64,000 nucleotides of DNA, taken from the NCBI RefSeq assembly GCF_900079725.1, contig NZ_LT599032.1, forward strand, positions 1,828,209-1,892,208, read 5' to 3'. This DNA is from an uncultured Dysgonomonas sp. (GTDB lineage Bacteria > Bacteroidota > Bacteroidia > Bacteroidales > Dysgonomonadaceae). The position numbers and the translations under genes are program-made. Under the pieces are notes generated by a model. That model worked only from the letters and a program-made list of their open reading frames with translations, did not search any database and was not told the DNA's origin. Of the stretch, positions 63,988 to 64,000 are shown in pieces (positions within the stretch are counted from its first letter, which is position 1; every line of letters begins with the position of its first letter).

Positions 63988-64000
63988 ATGAAACAAAAGA
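63988..64000 (+). CDS. First codons of a gene running off the right edge
   Basis: ATG at 63988 encodes Met-Lys-Gln-Lys before the window ends. It follows the strong promoter by 17 bases, so a start here is credible, but identity cannot be stated from four codons. Confidence 0.5.

Overview
The window is a 64 kb chromosomal segment of a member of the Bacteroidota. It most resembles the Dysgonomonas/Bacteroidales group; this is an inference from gene content and style, not from a marker search. The evidence: a hybrid two-component regulator with periplasmic propeller (HTCS), a Nudix-type AraR regulator, GH127 and DUF4965 proteins, IspG with the long internal insert, a LysRS with an extra C-terminal tail, many -7 boxes of the Bacteroidetes form TAnnTTTG, and almost no Shine-Dalgarno sequences. 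Most of the segment is core chromosome. There is no rRNA, CRISPR array, prophage or intact insertion sequence.

Layout. 1-4800: the 3' part of ispG and a PMCA-like Ca2+ P-type ATPase with an unusual hydrophobic insert. 5400-12300: an L-arabinose utilisation block on the minus strand (araR, araD, araA, araB and an SSS sugar/Na+ symporter) with palindromic candidate AraR operators in front of araD. 12500-17800: a GH43-like lipoprotein that has lost its catalytic aspartates, then a full HTCS sensor-regulator. 17800-19600: a GC-rich hairpin-bounded element, a small membrane protein, and a mosaic of short intergenic repeats. 19600-24200: tyrS, tRNA-Gln(CTG), a second Ca2+ ATPase, and tRNA-Gln(TTG) in the opposite orientation. 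24500-31000: three exported enzymes (GH2, DUF4965 family, GH127 beta-L-arabinofuranosidase). 31800-36750: an MsbA-like ABC exporter, trmB, an Mrp/ApbC ATPase, folD and tRNA-Arg(CCG). 36800-44650: an LtaS-like phosphotransferase, an orphan exbD, and a 1415-residue CoA-dehydratase activase fusion with its own TetR regulator. 44800-54900: SMP-30 family lactonase, kdsB, a lone sufB, hemolysin III, a TonB-type barrel, tldD and a MATE exporter. 55100-63900: lysS, gpsA, pgi, rlmN, an uncharacterised protein, pdxA, and a nucleotidyltransferase/ATP-grasp pair. The right edge has the first codons of a new gene behind a near-perfect promoter.

How it fits together. GH127 releases L-arabinose from beta-L-arabinofuranosides; the symporter imports a sugar; AraA, AraB and AraD convert arabinose to xylulose 5-phosphate; AraR probably represses the block when arabinose is absent; and the HTCS may sense a related oligosaccharide. 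Most of the less-explained content lies in the intergenic DNA. Several gene-free stretches share the same mosaic of short repeats, including a 151-bp MITE-like element with terminal inverted repeats downstream of pgi. Other candidates for something new are the catalytically defective GH43 lipoprotein beside the HTCS, the CoA-activase fusion with paired TetR operators, and the nucleotidyltransferase/ATP-grasp pair.
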